DNA of 64,000 nucleotides from Effusibacillus lacus (GCF_002335525.1 NZ_BDUF01000121.1:1-64000); one strand, 5' to 3'. Counted from the stretch's first letter, positions 34,490 through 43,069 are shown. The notes: generated by a model from the sequence alone, not told the origin. Translations and numbers: made by a program.

Positions 34490-35514
34490 GCCGACTTAAC
34501 GGCACGCAGTGCCGCTATCGCGAACCACCCGCTGACTTAACGGCACGCAGTGCCGGTATTGCAAACCACCTGCTGACTTAACGGCACGCAGTGCCGCTAA
34601 TGCAAACCACCTGCCGACTTAACGGCACACAGTGCCAGTATTGCAAACCACCTGCTGACTTAACGGCACAGAGTGCCGGTATTGCAAACCACCTGCTGAC
34701 TTAACGGCACGCAGTGCCACTATCGCGAACCACCCGCTGACTTAACGGCACGCAGTGCCGGTATTGCAAACCACCTGCTGACTTAACGGCACACAGTGCC
34801 GCTAATGCAAACCACCTGCTGACTTAACGGCACACAGTGCCGCTATCGCGAACCACCTGCTGACTTAACGGCACACAGTGCCGCTAATGCAAACCACCCG
34901 CTGACTTAACGGCACACAGTGCCGCTAATGCAAACCACCTGCTGACTTAACGGCACGCAGTGCCGCTATCGCGAACCACCCGCTGACTTAACGGCACACA
35001 GTGCCGCTATCGCGAACCACCCGCTGACTTAACGGCACACAGTGCCGCTATCGCGAACCACCTGCTGACTTAACGGCACACAGTGCCGCTAATGCAAACC
35101 ACCCGCTGACTTAACGGCACGCAGTGCCGCTATCGCGAACCACCCGCTGACTTAACGGCACACAGTGCCGGTATCGCGAACCACCTGCTGACTTAACGGC
35201 ACGCAGTGCCGCTAATGCAAACCACCTGCTGACTTAACGGCACACAGTGCCGCTAATGCAAACCACCCGCTGACTTAACGGCACACAGTGCCGCTAATGC
35301 AAACCACCTGCTGACTTAACGGCACACAGTGCCGCTAATGCGAACCACCTGCTGACTTTACGGCACACAGTGCCGGTATTGCGAACCACCTGCTGACTTA
35401 ACGGCACGCAGTGCCGCTAATGCAAACCACCTGCTGACTTAACGGCACGCAGTGCCGCTATCGCGAACCACCTGCTGACTTAACGGCACGCAGTGCCGCT
35501 AATGCAAACCACCT
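34490..35514. repeat. 25 tandem copies of a 41-bp hairpin unit
   Basis: Twenty-five units, every one exactly 41 bp, run without gaps. Each has a constant part (GCTGACTTAACGGCAC, then CAGTGCC) holding the small hairpin GGCAC-N3-GTGCC, and a variable part taking mainly three forms: GCTATCGCGAACCACC, GCTAATGCAAACCACC or GGTATTGCAAACCACC. Partial units flank it on the left (from about 34466) and right (35515-35525). Since 41 is not a multiple of three and no frame runs through, it is non-coding. Flanked by a 14-bp direct repeat (34417-34430 and 35550-35563). Confidence 0.95.
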
Positions 35515-35598
35515 GCTGACTTTACGTCCGTACAGGACAATGTGCAGAAGCGTCCGGCGGCCAGCACATGCATGAGAATGGCCCCTAAATCACAGAAA

Positions 35599-35627
35599 AG
35601 CCCCTGGCGCTTGTTCTGCCAGAGGCT
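35599..35627 (-). terminator. Probable terminator of the second RND operon
   Basis: AGCCCCTGGC pairs with GCCAGAGGCT (one mismatch) and is followed by TTTTCTGTG on the minus strand. It is 155 bases past the adaptor stop, so assignment is tentative. Confidence 0.5.
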
Positions 35628-35700
35628 TTGCCCATGTGAGTGGCGTTATTGCGAATCAATTCTACCAGGAATAGCTATTAGATACCACGTGCTATAACTA

Positions 35701-35736
35701 ATGGTATGGTCACGTTATATGGTATGGTCACGTTAT
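35701..35736. repeat. Two perfect 18-bp tandem repeats
   Basis: ATGGTATGGTCACGTTAT occurs twice head to tail in the otherwise featureless stretch between the terminator and the RND adaptor gene. Confidence 0.85.
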
Positions 35737-35782
35737 TGTGAATGAACGCTGCTATGTGAATAGGCTTTACTAAGATGGGTGA

Positions 35783-36928
35783 TTACTGCTCAACCTTGAT
35801 CGTCGACCCGTCTTTCAGGTTCGATTGACCCTTAACGACGACTTTGTCGCCGGCGTTGAGTCCTTGCTGGACGATCACTTTGGTGGTGTTGCCTTCTGCG
35901 ACTGTGACTTCGCGCTTGACCGCTTTGTCGCCTTCAATTACATAGACGAACTTCTTGCCGTCCTGCTCGACGATGGCATCGGTGGAGACGAGGAGCCCTT
36001 TCTTGCTCTCCGCATCCTTTGCAAACACATCCGCCTTCATGCCGGGCAGCAGCTTGCCCTCGCCATTCGGAATTTCAATTTCCACCGGGTACATTTTCGA
36101 TTGGGCATCCGCTTCCAAGCTGATGAAGGTGACCTTCCCCTTGTACGGACCGGTTTGGGTTTGCACTTCGACCTCCATGCCCTGCTTGAACTTGGACAGG
36201 TGGGTTTCCGCCACATTCAGCTTTACCAGCACAGGGTCGATATTGATCAGGTTAAAAACCGGGCTTTGCGGACTGACCGACTCGCCAACCTCAAAGTGAA
36301 CGGCAGTGATGATGCCGTCAACCGTTGCGCGAATGTTGGTGTCATCCAGCGAGGAACTGGCTTTCTCAAGCCCCACTTCCGCCTGGCGGACGTTGGCCTG
36401 CGCCAGTGCGAACTGGCTTTGCGCCTGCAGCAGCTGCGCCTCCGCCTGCTCCAGCTGCGACTGGGAGACGGCTTTGCTGTTATACAGCGCCTTCACCCGG
36501 TCATAGTTCGCCTGCGCAATCTCCAGGCTGCGCTTCGCCGTCTCATCCCCGTTCAGCGACTGCAGGTTGGCCCTCGCCACACCCAGCTGCGCTTCCGCCG
36601 CTTTCACGCCGAGCACATAATCCTTTTGATCCAGCCGGGCCAGCACCTGGCCCTTCTTCACCGCATCGCCTTTCTTCACAAAGATCTCCTGCAGGGTGCC
36701 TCCCACCTTGGGCAGAATCCCAAGGCTGGTGTTGGCGGACACTTCCGCCAGAAGACGGATCGGTTCGTTGACCTCTCCCTCTTTCACATCTTCCACTTTC
36801 ACAGTTACGGCATTGGCGCCCGGGTCAACCGTTGCCATCGCTTCCTTGTCATTGGTGCCGGAACAGCCCGCCAGGACAGACAGCGACAGCGCACTCACCA
36901 TTCCTATGACTACCAGTTTCCGATTCAT
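35783..36928 (-). CDS. RND efflux adaptor lipoprotein (second system)
   Basis: 381 residues with a signal peptide and lipobox (LSVLAGC), two hybrid half-motifs (GILPKVGGTLQEIFVKKGDA; TNIRATVDGIITAVHFEVGE), an Ala/Gln/Glu-rich coiled-coil hairpin (about 95-175) and a beta-barrel. The start at 36928 follows AAGGAG; the longer frame is unlikely. It lies 120 bases downstream of its permease in the same operon, the reverse of the first pump's internal order only in having no MarR gene. Similar to, but clearly diverged from, the adaptor at 28357. Confidence 0.9.
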   Translation of the reverse strand: MNRKLVVIGMVSALSLSVLAGCSGTNDKEAMATVDPGANAVTVKVEDVKEGEVNEPIRLLAEVSANTSLGILPKVGGTLQEIFVKKGDAVKKGQVLARLDQKDYVLGVKAAEAQLGVARANLQSLNGDETAKRSLEIAQANYDRVKALYNSKAVSQSQLEQAEAQLLQAQSQFALAQANVRQAEVGLEKASSSLDDTNIRATVDGIITAVHFEVGESVSPQSPVFNLINIDPVLVKLNVAETHLSKFKQGMEVEVQTQTGPYKGKVTFISLEADAQSKMYPVEIEIPNGEGKLLPGMKADVFAKDAESKKGLLVSTDAIVEQDGKKFVYVIEGDKAVKREVTVAEGNTTKVIVQQGLNAGDKVVVKGQSNLKDGSTIKVEQ

Positions 36929-37048
36929 CTCAATAAACTCCTTCTCTTGAACTCGTGCTATTGAATCCACCGCAACACCGCAGTGGGTCAGATTGCTGAC
37001 AGTGATCATAATTGTCGACAGTGGGATGGCAGCAGGCTGTGACTCCTG

Positions 37049-40000
37049 TTACACTCCTTCAACCGCAGTCTTTTGGGCCTTTTTGAGGCGCTTTGCCTCC
37101 AGCTTTCTCTCCCGTCTGTCGAAGAAACGGGTCCGGACCTTATCGAAAAATTCGTATCCAACAGGCACCACCACCAGCGTCAACAAGGTGGAGGTAATCA
37201 GACCGCCGATCACCACGATGGCCAGACCTTTGGAGATAAGGGCGCCCTCAGACATGCCAAGCGCCAGCGGAAACAGCGCCACGATCGTGGCAACCGCCGT
37301 CATGATGATCGGACGCAGACGGGTAATCCCCGCTTCAATCAACGCCTCCCGAGTACTGAGGCCGTTTTCCCGCTGCTGCTGCACACGGTCAATCAACACA
37401 ATGGCGTTGGTAACCACAATCCCGATCAGCATCAGGAAGCCGATCATCGAGGTGATGTCAAGCGTCGATTGGGTGACAAAGAGGCCGAACAATCCGCCGA
37501 TGGCGGCCAGCGGCAGGGACAGCAGGATCGAGAGAGGCGCCATCGCGTTGCCAAAGCTGATGATCATCACGATGTATACCATGAACACCGCTGCGCCCAG
37601 CGCGTAGAACATTTCAATAAAACTCTTCTGGATTTCTTCCGTTACACCTGCTGTCGAGAGGGTCACTCCATCCGGAAGTTTCAGCTTTTTCACTTCCGCG
37701 GTAGCGGCTGCCCCCACACCGCCTTTGTCGGTGCTGGTGATATCAGCCGATACGAGCACGTATTGCTTCTCATCCCGCTGACGGATCTGGGACGGCGCTT
37801 CCTCCTGCACAACCTTCGCAATATCGCCCAGACGCACTTGTTGACCCGTCGGGGTCTTGATGATGAGAGCCCGGATTTTCTCAATGGAGTCCACATCTTC
37901 TTCGCGCAGCCCCAGAATCAGGTCGTATTCCGTTCCGTCAATGGTCATCTTGCCAAGTTCGAGGTCGGCCAGCAGGCTCCTGACATCACCCGCCACCTGG
38001 ATCGGAGACAACCCGTACTCAGCTGCCTTGTCACGATCCACCCGGACCGCAATTTCCGACTTCGTGTCGGACAGGTTGTCGGTGATGTTGGTCATGAGCG
38101 GATTCTGCTCCAGTTTGGCCCGGACCATTTCGGCTGCCTGGCGCAGCTTGGCCTTGTCGGGACCGTTCAACACGATCTGATAGGCTTCCAGCGGCCCGCC
38201 GCCAGTCAACTGGTTGATGGAGATCTTGGCGCCGGCCGGCATGATCGCTTCCGTTTCCTTTCGGAATCTCGCTTCCACGGCGTTAATGTCCGCATCCTTG
38301 TGAAGCTTCATAAACATCGACGCCCGGTTGGAGATCTGGCTCTCGGCCCCTTCAAAGTTCGATCCGATGTAGGACTCCAGGTATTCGAGCGTCGGCTCCT
38401 GCTTAAAGATCGCTTCCACTCGCTGCGCCATCTTGTCGGTCACTTCCAAAGAAGTTCCCTTTGACATGGTCAGGTTGGCGACAATGTATTTCTGATCGGA
38501 CTCCGGCATAAGGGCAGTGTGCAGGGTAGCCGCCAGACCGAAGCTTCCGAACAGGAGCAGGGCGGCCAGAATCAAGGTCTTTCCCTTGTGCTGCAGAGAC
38601 CAGGTCAGGATGTTTCGGTACATGTGGGCAATCCTGCCCGGTTCATGTTCCTTAATGTTGGTGGAACGCAAGAGCGTCAACTTGGTCATCAGCGGAACCA
38701 CTGTCACCGCTACAATCAGGGATGCCAGCAAAGAGCACACGACGGTTACCGCAAAGGGGCGGAACACTTCTCCCAAGACCCCGCTGACAAAAGCGATCGG
38801 AACGAACACCGCAACCGTCGTCAGAGTGGAAGAGGTGATAGCGTTCGTTACTTCTTTGGACGCCACTCGGATCAGCTCCGGATCCCGGCCTTCCCGCTTC
38901 AACTGCAGATGGCGGAAGATGTTCTCGATCACCACAATCGAGTCGTCCACCACCCGGCCCACCGCAATGGCCAGACCGCCAAGGGTCATGATGTTCAGCG
39001 TAATGCCCATGAGGGACATAAAAATCAAGCTGACGAGAATCGACAACGGAATGGAAAGAAGAACAACAAAGGTCGCTTTCGGGTTCCGCAGGAAGAACAG
39101 AATCATGACGGACGCCATGACCGCTCCCAGGAGTCCTTCCTTCAACATGCCGCTGATGGAATTTTTAATGTCGACCGAGCTGTCGTACACGGTTTGCAAC
39201 TTCAGGTCCGGGTATCTAGTCTTGAACTCGGCGATTTTTTGATTGATGGCGTTCCCGGTCTCCACTTCATTCGCTTCCCGTTTCTTGTAGATCCGCAAAC
39301 TGATGGCGGAGTCCCCGTTCAAACGGCTGAGGAATTCCGATTCGCTCGCCATCTTCACATCGGCAAGTTCACCCAGCTGCACGTAGGAGAGACCGCCCCC
39401 ATTTTGACCGGTCGGAAGGAACAGTTTCGTACGCCGGATCTGCTCAAGATTGGTGTACTCGCTCAGCAGCCGTACTGCGCGGTCCTCCTGGTCCATTTTT
39501 GCCGAACCCACCGGGATTCCCACGTGGTTCGACTCAATCAGCTGCTTCAACTGGGACGGCGAAATGTTGTGCCGGTCAAGCGCCTGCAGGTTCGGGTAAA
39601 TATGAACTTCCTGAACCTGGTCCCCGATGGCTTTGACCTTCTCCACACCGGGCAGCCCTTCGATCTCTTCAATCAGGGTGTCTTTCACCAACTGGTTGAG
39701 AGCTTCCGGCGACAGGCTTTTGCTCTTGGAACTGACGGACAGATAGTAGATCGGCGCGGAGCCGAAAGATTCGGTCGACACCTTGGGCCGCTCCGCTTCG
39801 GAAGGAAGCTTCACCTCGGCCACTTTCCGCTCGGTCTCATCCCTCGCTTCTTCCACATCCGTTCCGGAGTTCAGGTTCAGCACCAGAACCGAGTAGTTGT
39901 CATTCGAATAAGATTCGAGCGTCTTCAATCCGGATATTCCGGATACCGCCTTTTCCAGCGGTTTGGTCACATCCTCCAGCACGTCTTCCGGAGACGCGTT

Positions 40001-40159
40001 CGGATATGTAGTCGTCACCAGCACAACCGGGAAGGATATGTCAGGCATGTTCTCCACCTTCAAGGAGGTGGCCGCCACAATCCCACCGGCCGCGATCAGA
40101 AAGGTAATGATCAGAACGGCGACCGTATTCTTCAAGGAAAACCTGGTCAAAAACTCCAT
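37049..40159 (-). CDS. RND-family efflux permease (SwrC/AcrB type)
   Basis: 1036 residues with the duplicated RND fold. The intramembrane motif reads AIAVGRVVDDSIVVIENIFRH with two Asp residues, as in B. subtilis SwrC/YerP, a surfactin self-resistance pump. In the first pump of this window one of these Asp is Phe. The C-terminus is basic. The likely role is export of drugs, lipopeptides or fatty acids by proton antiport. It is the first gene of a two-gene operon with the adaptor; no regulator is adjacent. Confidence 0.92.
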   Translation of the reverse strand: MEFLTRFSLKNTVAVLIITFLIAAGGIVAATSLKVENMPDISFPVVLVTTTYPNASPEDVLEDVTKPLEKAVSGISGLKTLESYSNDNYSVLVLNLNSGTDVEEARDETERKVAEVKLPSEAERPKVSTESFGSAPIYYLSVSSKSKSLSPEALNQLVKDTLIEEIEGLPGVEKVKAIGDQVQEVHIYPNLQALDRHNISPSQLKQLIESNHVGIPVGSAKMDQEDRAVRLLSEYTNLEQIRRTKLFLPTGQNGGGLSYVQLGELADVKMASESEFLSRLNGDSAISLRIYKKREANEVETGNAINQKIAEFKTRYPDLKLQTVYDSSVDIKNSISGMLKEGLLGAVMASVMILFFLRNPKATFVVLLSIPLSILVSLIFMSLMGITLNIMTLGGLAIAVGRVVDDSIVVIENIFRHLQLKREGRDPELIRVASKEVTNAITSSTLTTVAVFVPIAFVSGVLGEVFRPFAVTVVCSLLASLIVAVTVVPLMTKLTLLRSTNIKEHEPGRIAHMYRNILTWSLQHKGKTLILAALLLFGSFGLAATLHTALMPESDQKYIVANLTMSKGTSLEVTDKMAQRVEAIFKQEPTLEYLESYIGSNFEGAESQISNRASMFMKLHKDADINAVEARFRKETEAIMPAGAKISINQLTGGGPLEAYQIVLNGPDKAKLRQAAEMVRAKLEQNPLMTNITDNLSDTKSEIAVRVDRDKAAEYGLSPIQVAGDVRSLLADLELGKMTIDGTEYDLILGLREEDVDSIEKIRALIIKTPTGQQVRLGDIAKVVQEEAPSQIRQRDEKQYVLVSADITSTDKGGVGAAATAEVKKLKLPDGVTLSTAGVTEEIQKSFIEMFYALGAAVFMVYIVMIISFGNAMAPLSILLSLPLAAIGGLFGLFVTQSTLDITSMIGFLMLIGIVVTNAIVLIDRVQQQRENGLSTREALIEAGITRLRPIIMTAVATIVALFPLALGMSEGALISKGLAIVVIGGLITSTLLTLVVVPVGYEFFDKVRTRFFDRRERKLEAKRLKKAQKTAVEGV

Positions 40160-40579
40160 TGTGCTGTTTCTCCCCTCTACTTTCCCCCAGGCATGTCACT
40201 GCCCGGTTATTGCATGGTACTGCTTCCCCGCCTTCCAAGGACAAACGTTTGCTTTCGCACGCACCCCATTCAACAGAATTAGAGTACTCTCGGTGCCACA
40301 GGATTCCAAGTGTCGATCTGCATATGCCAATCGGCATATCCTTCATAACCATATAGAATCATACGGATGATTATGAGTCAGGTTTCAGGCGTTGGGAAAA
40401 ATTTGGCGGATGGTGGTTGGTGAACCTTGCCAATTGATTAGACGTTGCGAGATGGATGGGGGCCTTCAAAATTTCTCGTTTTGTTAAACAATACGAAGAT
40501 TTGTTGAAGGAGTCGAAGAAATCCGGATTAGTTCGGGGTTTTGTTTACATAATTTTCAACAGTATTTCGTAAAAAGGTG
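40160..40579. other. Intergenic region upstream of RND permease
   Basis: This must hold the minus-strand promoter of the RND operon, though I could not settle on its elements. It also holds the gene remnant annotated separately at 40389. No other gene or RNA is supported. Confidence 0.4.
40389..40487 (+). pseudogene. C-terminal gene remnant, copy 1
   Basis: An open frame of 32 codons ending KIWRMVVGEPCQLIRRCE... FSFC, with an in-frame stop codon just upstream and no start. A second copy at 43322 has the same frame and stop, with conservative amino-acid differences, so this is the tail of a once-coding sequence. Parent gene not recognised. Confidence 0.5.
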
Positions 40580-40646
40580 TTTACACAATTCTGTCGAACA
40601 TATAGTATAAAGAATACAAAACATGTAGTTTATAAAAAATACATGT
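40580..40646 (+). promoter_or_regulatory. Promoter and inverted repeat for the small gene/GNAT pair
   Basis: TTTACA (40580-40585), a 17-base spacer and TAGTAT (40603-40608) form a plausible sigma-A promoter. Just downstream, ACATGTA (40621-40627) and TACATGT (40640-40646) make an inverted repeat near the predicted transcript start, where a repressor would block it. Both are 90-150 bases before the first gene. Confidence 0.5.
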
Positions 40647-40733
40647 ATTTTATTAATGGGGGACGTTATCAGTTCTAACCTTACTAAGTATAGCGCAGGT
40701 TTTTCTTACCAATGCTAAGACTAGGAGGGATGA

Positions 40734-40931
40734 ATGATGACGCAGGGGGAAGGAGGACGTAAATACATGGTAACACATGTGAAGCCTATTCGTCCTACAA
40801 TCGTTGAATTTAAAGATGAAGCTCAAGAACAAAAGTTTCTTAATTACGCATTCGGAAAAACACAAACTCCTGAACGTTCGCATTTAAAAGAGCTTTTGAA
40901 AAATCACAGACCTGCTAAGGAGCGGAAGTAA
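40734..40931 (+). CDS. Small protein, possible antitoxin
   Basis: 65 residues, or 54 if translation begins at the ATG at 40767, which also has GGAGG upstream. AGGAGG lies just before 40734. The body (VKPIRPTIVEFKDEAQEQ, then basic C-terminus NHRPAKERK) has no family I recognise. It is AT-rich, lies 6 bases before a GNAT acetyltransferase and behind a promoter with an inverted repeat, the layout of a type II antitoxin-toxin operon. Known GNAT-toxin antitoxins are usually ribbon-helix-helix proteins of about 90 residues, so this is only a suggestion. Confidence 0.6.
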   Translation: MMTQGEGGRKYMVTHVKPIRPTIVEFKDEAQEQKFLNYAFGKTQTPERSHLKELLKNHRPAKERK

Positions 40932-40937
40932 GAACCA

Positions 40938-41432
40938 GTGCTTGCTTTTGAATATCTTAGTGAGGATCACAAGAACCTAATTGACACTTTCCAATGCGAA
41001 GATGAATTTAGTGTTGAGCTTTTTCTTAAAGAACATGCCATTAAATTACATCTCATGAAGTCTGCCATTACTCGACTTTATTTTGACGATCATCAAAATT
41101 TAGTCGGGTATTTTACATTATATAACGATTTAGTACAAATCAGAAGAGAACAAGCTATACACCATCAATGGACACTCCCGGAGGTTAAGTACCTTCCAGC
41201 AGTAAAAATACATTACTTGGGTGTGGACAGTCGTTTTAGAGGTAAACGATATGGCGAATATCTCCTGCTTGAAGCGATTAAAAGCGCTTACGAGATATCG
41301 GAAGTAAGTGGATGTAATTTCGTAACCGTAGAGGCATTTGATAATACAATTGAATTCTATAAAAAATATGACTTTAAATTTTTAGGAAGAAAAGATCGGT
41401 CTCTAGTTATTATGGCGCTTAAGTTAGATTGA
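40938..41432 (+). CDS. GNAT-family acetyltransferase
   Basis: 164 residues. The acetyl-CoA site is IHYLGVDSRFRGKRYGEYLL (V-x-x-x-x-R-G-K-x-x-G), followed by TVEAFDNTIEFYKKYDFKFL, the usual C-terminal half. The layout resembles TacT/AtaT-like tRNA-acetylating toxins, which also have Val-rich strand, GNAT motif and F-Y-x-K-x-G/D-F. The start codon appears to be GTG at 40938, with AAGGAG rather far away (15 bases). Translationally close to the small gene upstream. AT-rich compared with the efflux genes, suggesting transfer. Confidence 0.82.
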   Translation: MLAFEYLSEDHKNLIDTFQCEDEFSVELFLKEHAIKLHLMKSAITRLYFDDHQNLVGYFTLYNDLVQIRREQAIHHQWTLPEVKYLPAVKIHYLGVDSRFRGKRYGEYLLLEAIKSAYEISEVSGCNFVTVEAFDNTIEFYKKYDFKFLGRKDRSLVIMALKLD

Positions 41433-41505
41433 ATACGCACCTAACCAATAGATTTGGCCGTCTTTCCTGACCAGCTCAATCAATCCTGCTCTGGACCATT
41501 CAAAC

Positions 41506-41664
41506 CTATAGGTTCGATTCACGTTCAAGTTCAAACTCACGGATTTGTTGGCGTAAAAATTCCAATCCCGCTTCCCCAGAATAAGTTCTACCCACTTTGC
41601 GATCTTCTCGACTATCCTCTATTTGGCTAACCACATCAGGGTCTTCAGCAGTAATAAATTTCAT
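41506..41664 (-). CDS. Small protein of a duplicated cassette
   Basis: 52 residues starting MKFITAEDPDVVSQIEDS, with a very strong ribosome site (AAAGGAGGGTGATC) upstream of the ATG. Highly charged, no family recognised. A second, overlapping frame at its 3' end encodes EWSRAGLIELVRKDGQIYWL before a stop at the GNAT gene end. Both pieces recur fused in a deletion copy at 43136, and the upstream DNA recurs too. Possibly a regulator or antitoxin; not known. Confidence 0.5.
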   Translation of the reverse strand: MKFITAEDPDVVSQIEDSREDRKVGRTYSGEAGLEFLRQQIREFELERESNL

Positions 41665-41764
41665 TTCCGATCACCCTCCTTTTGTTTATTATACATATTT
41701 TATCCAGAGGAACGAAGAGTCCTCTACCCCCTGCCTGAAATGCGGTCTAATAAAGGATAGTAAT

Positions 41765-41952
41765 AGATAGACTGTTTTCTAGTCTTATTTTATCGATTTT
41801 AGAGAAACTCCCGGAAATAGGGCTGTTTTTCCGTCCTATATACCAGATTAGGGGTACCCACCCCGAGATCCCCCCGAATAGAACTGGAATTCAGTCCTAT
41901 TAATTGGGTATCCATCGAAAACTCAATTATAAGACTGAGAACCAGGCTTATT
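41765..41952. repeat. Four-palindrome element, copy B
   Basis: Modules lie at 41765-41789, 41816-41840, 41877-41901 and 41928-41952 (offsets 0, 51, 112, 163), with GACTG/CAGTC-type cores and AATA/TATT ends. Spacers between modules are very close to those of copy C. It is part of a larger duplicated segment; flanking bases 41665-41764 and 41953-42088 are also shared with copy C. Confidence 0.85.
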
Positions 41953-42088
41953 TTTTCAGTAGGCATGTTATGAAGAGTTACTCGCGAAAAAAATTGCCAC
42001 AATTTGACCGGAATGCCCCACAATAGGGGATCCAGGCGGCACTTTCAATTTTTTTGACAGTATCTTGCGGTATACTGAATAGTAAGAA

Positions 42089-42220
42089 ATGACCAAAGCC
42101 AACCTGATTGCATTGCAGGATCTGCAGAATGCTTCAAGTAAAGAGGTAAAGGAAAAAGGGATAACAGAATAAGATTTGTTGGAGTAGTTGGAGAAAAACC
42201 CGGTGGAAATGTGGAAGAAA
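42089..42220 (+). pseudogene. AbrB antitoxin remnant, copy 1
   Basis: The sequence matches the second half of the intact antitoxin gene at 44389 (NLIALQDLQNASSKEVKEKGITE) directly joined to that gene's promoter tail (TATACTGAATAGTAAG). The DNA-binding half is deleted. Two in-frame stop codons follow at 42170 and a few codons later, so it is a relic. Confidence 0.75.
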
Positions 42221-42225
42221 AAACC

Positions 42226-42286
42226 CTTGCCCCCAACGCTTCACTCACAAACCGTACGGGGACAAGCGTTCTGTCGTTCATCATAA
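42226..42286 (-). pseudogene. Fragment of a stalk-domain gene
   Basis: On the minus strand this encodes NDRTLVPVRFVSEALGA, the diagnostic motif of the copper-amine-oxidase-N domain, and nothing more. It abuts the antitoxin remnant in the opposite orientation, marking a recombination joint. Confidence 0.7.
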
Positions 42287-42306
42287 TCGGCTACACGTCC
42301 TGTTTT

Positions 42307-42471
42307 TCATAAAGAAAGCCAAGGGATACGAGTTAACTCATCCATCGCTTTCCTTATTTGGTTTTCATCAAACTTGTTTCTTTTGATTTTTAGCACTTCA
42401 CCAATAACTTTGTCATGGTCAATTTCATGGATAATGGTTGCGAACAGGATGGAATGCAGGATCGGGTTCAA
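42307..42471 (-). CDS. Short frame overlapping the TPR gene end
   Basis: About 54 codons overlap the 3' end of the TPR gene in another frame and end KRNKFDENQIRKAMDELTRI... SL. The composition looks coding, so it could be a displaced tail of the TPR protein after a frameshift or a remnant of a separate gene. The start is unclear (TTG). Confidence 0.3.
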   Translation of the reverse strand: MNPILHSILFATIIHEIDHDKVIGEVLKIKRNKFDENQIRKAMDELTRIPWLSL

Positions 42472-43069
42472 TATCTCTATAGGAATCAGGGTTAATGTCT
42501 AAAGCCCGTTTCAGATAGTTATAGGCGGAAAGGAGTTCGCCGTTCGAAGCCGAGAAGCGTGCCAAGTCAAACAAAGCCTGATAAGAGTTTGGGCTATATT
42601 GTAAAGCCAGATCGAAGTACTCTTTCGCTAACACAAGGTCATTTTTATGGTTCCAGTAAGCATAGGCAAGAGCGGTGAATCCATTATAAACTTTTGGATA
42701 CGTTTGAACAGCTTGCTCATACAAACTAATCGCAGCGTCAATATTTTTGACGTTGAATTCCATGTTATAACCGGTTATTAGTTTTTGTAACGCCTCTTGC
42801 ATTTTAATACTTTCTTCATGGGCCTCTTGTTTAAACTCTTCGAGCTTCACCCGAAGCTTTTGTTCTATAATTTTTTCAGCGTGGTTTATATTGTAATAAC
42901 CGTAAAGTGCAAAACCTATTCCGGCTATCGTGGCTGCCAATCCACAAACACCCAGCAAGAAAGCAACGGGGTCCCAATTCGATTCCGGCAGGACTCCGGT
43001 CGCACCGAGGGAGCCATATACTAAGATGCCCGCTGCCAAAAAGACAAGAAAGCCAGCGACCTTTTTCAT
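42425..43069 (-). CDS. Membrane-anchored TPR protein
   Basis: 214 residues. Two hydrophobic segments (about 5-22 and 34-55) are followed by a charged coiled coil (about 60-100) and three TPR-like helical repeats (AISLYEQAVQTYPKVYNGF; AKEYFDLALQYSPNSYQALF; AYNYLKRALDINPDSY). It would sit in the membrane with a cytoplasmic TPR platform for protein contacts. The ATG at 43069 follows AAAGAGG; the earlier in-frame start is TTG. It may have lost its C-terminus to a frameshift, because a coding-like frame continues past its stop. Confidence 0.75.
   Translation of the reverse strand: MKKVAGFLVFLAAGILVYGSLGATGVLPESNWDPVAFLLGVCGLAATIAGIGFALYGYYNINHAEKIIEQKLRVKLEEFKQEAHEESIKMQEALQKLITGYNMEFNVKNIDAAISLYEQAVQTYPKVYNGFTALAYAYWNHKNDLVLAKEYFDLALQYSPNSYQALFDLARFSASNGELLSAYNYLKRALDINPDSYRDIEPDPAFHPVRNHYP

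Noticed and set aside
34490-35514. CRISPR array
   Set aside because: Units are only 41 bp, with no unique spacers: the variable part takes a few recurring forms, and no cas genes are present.
38519-40282. 587-codon and other plus-strand frames opposite the second RND permease
   Set aside because: Shadows of the permease gene; composition is typical of antisense frames and they lack ribosome sites.
40560-40660. Small RNA gene or riboswitch near the GNAT pair
   Set aside because: The inverted repeat is short and AT-rich and lies at the promoter; an operator explains it better.
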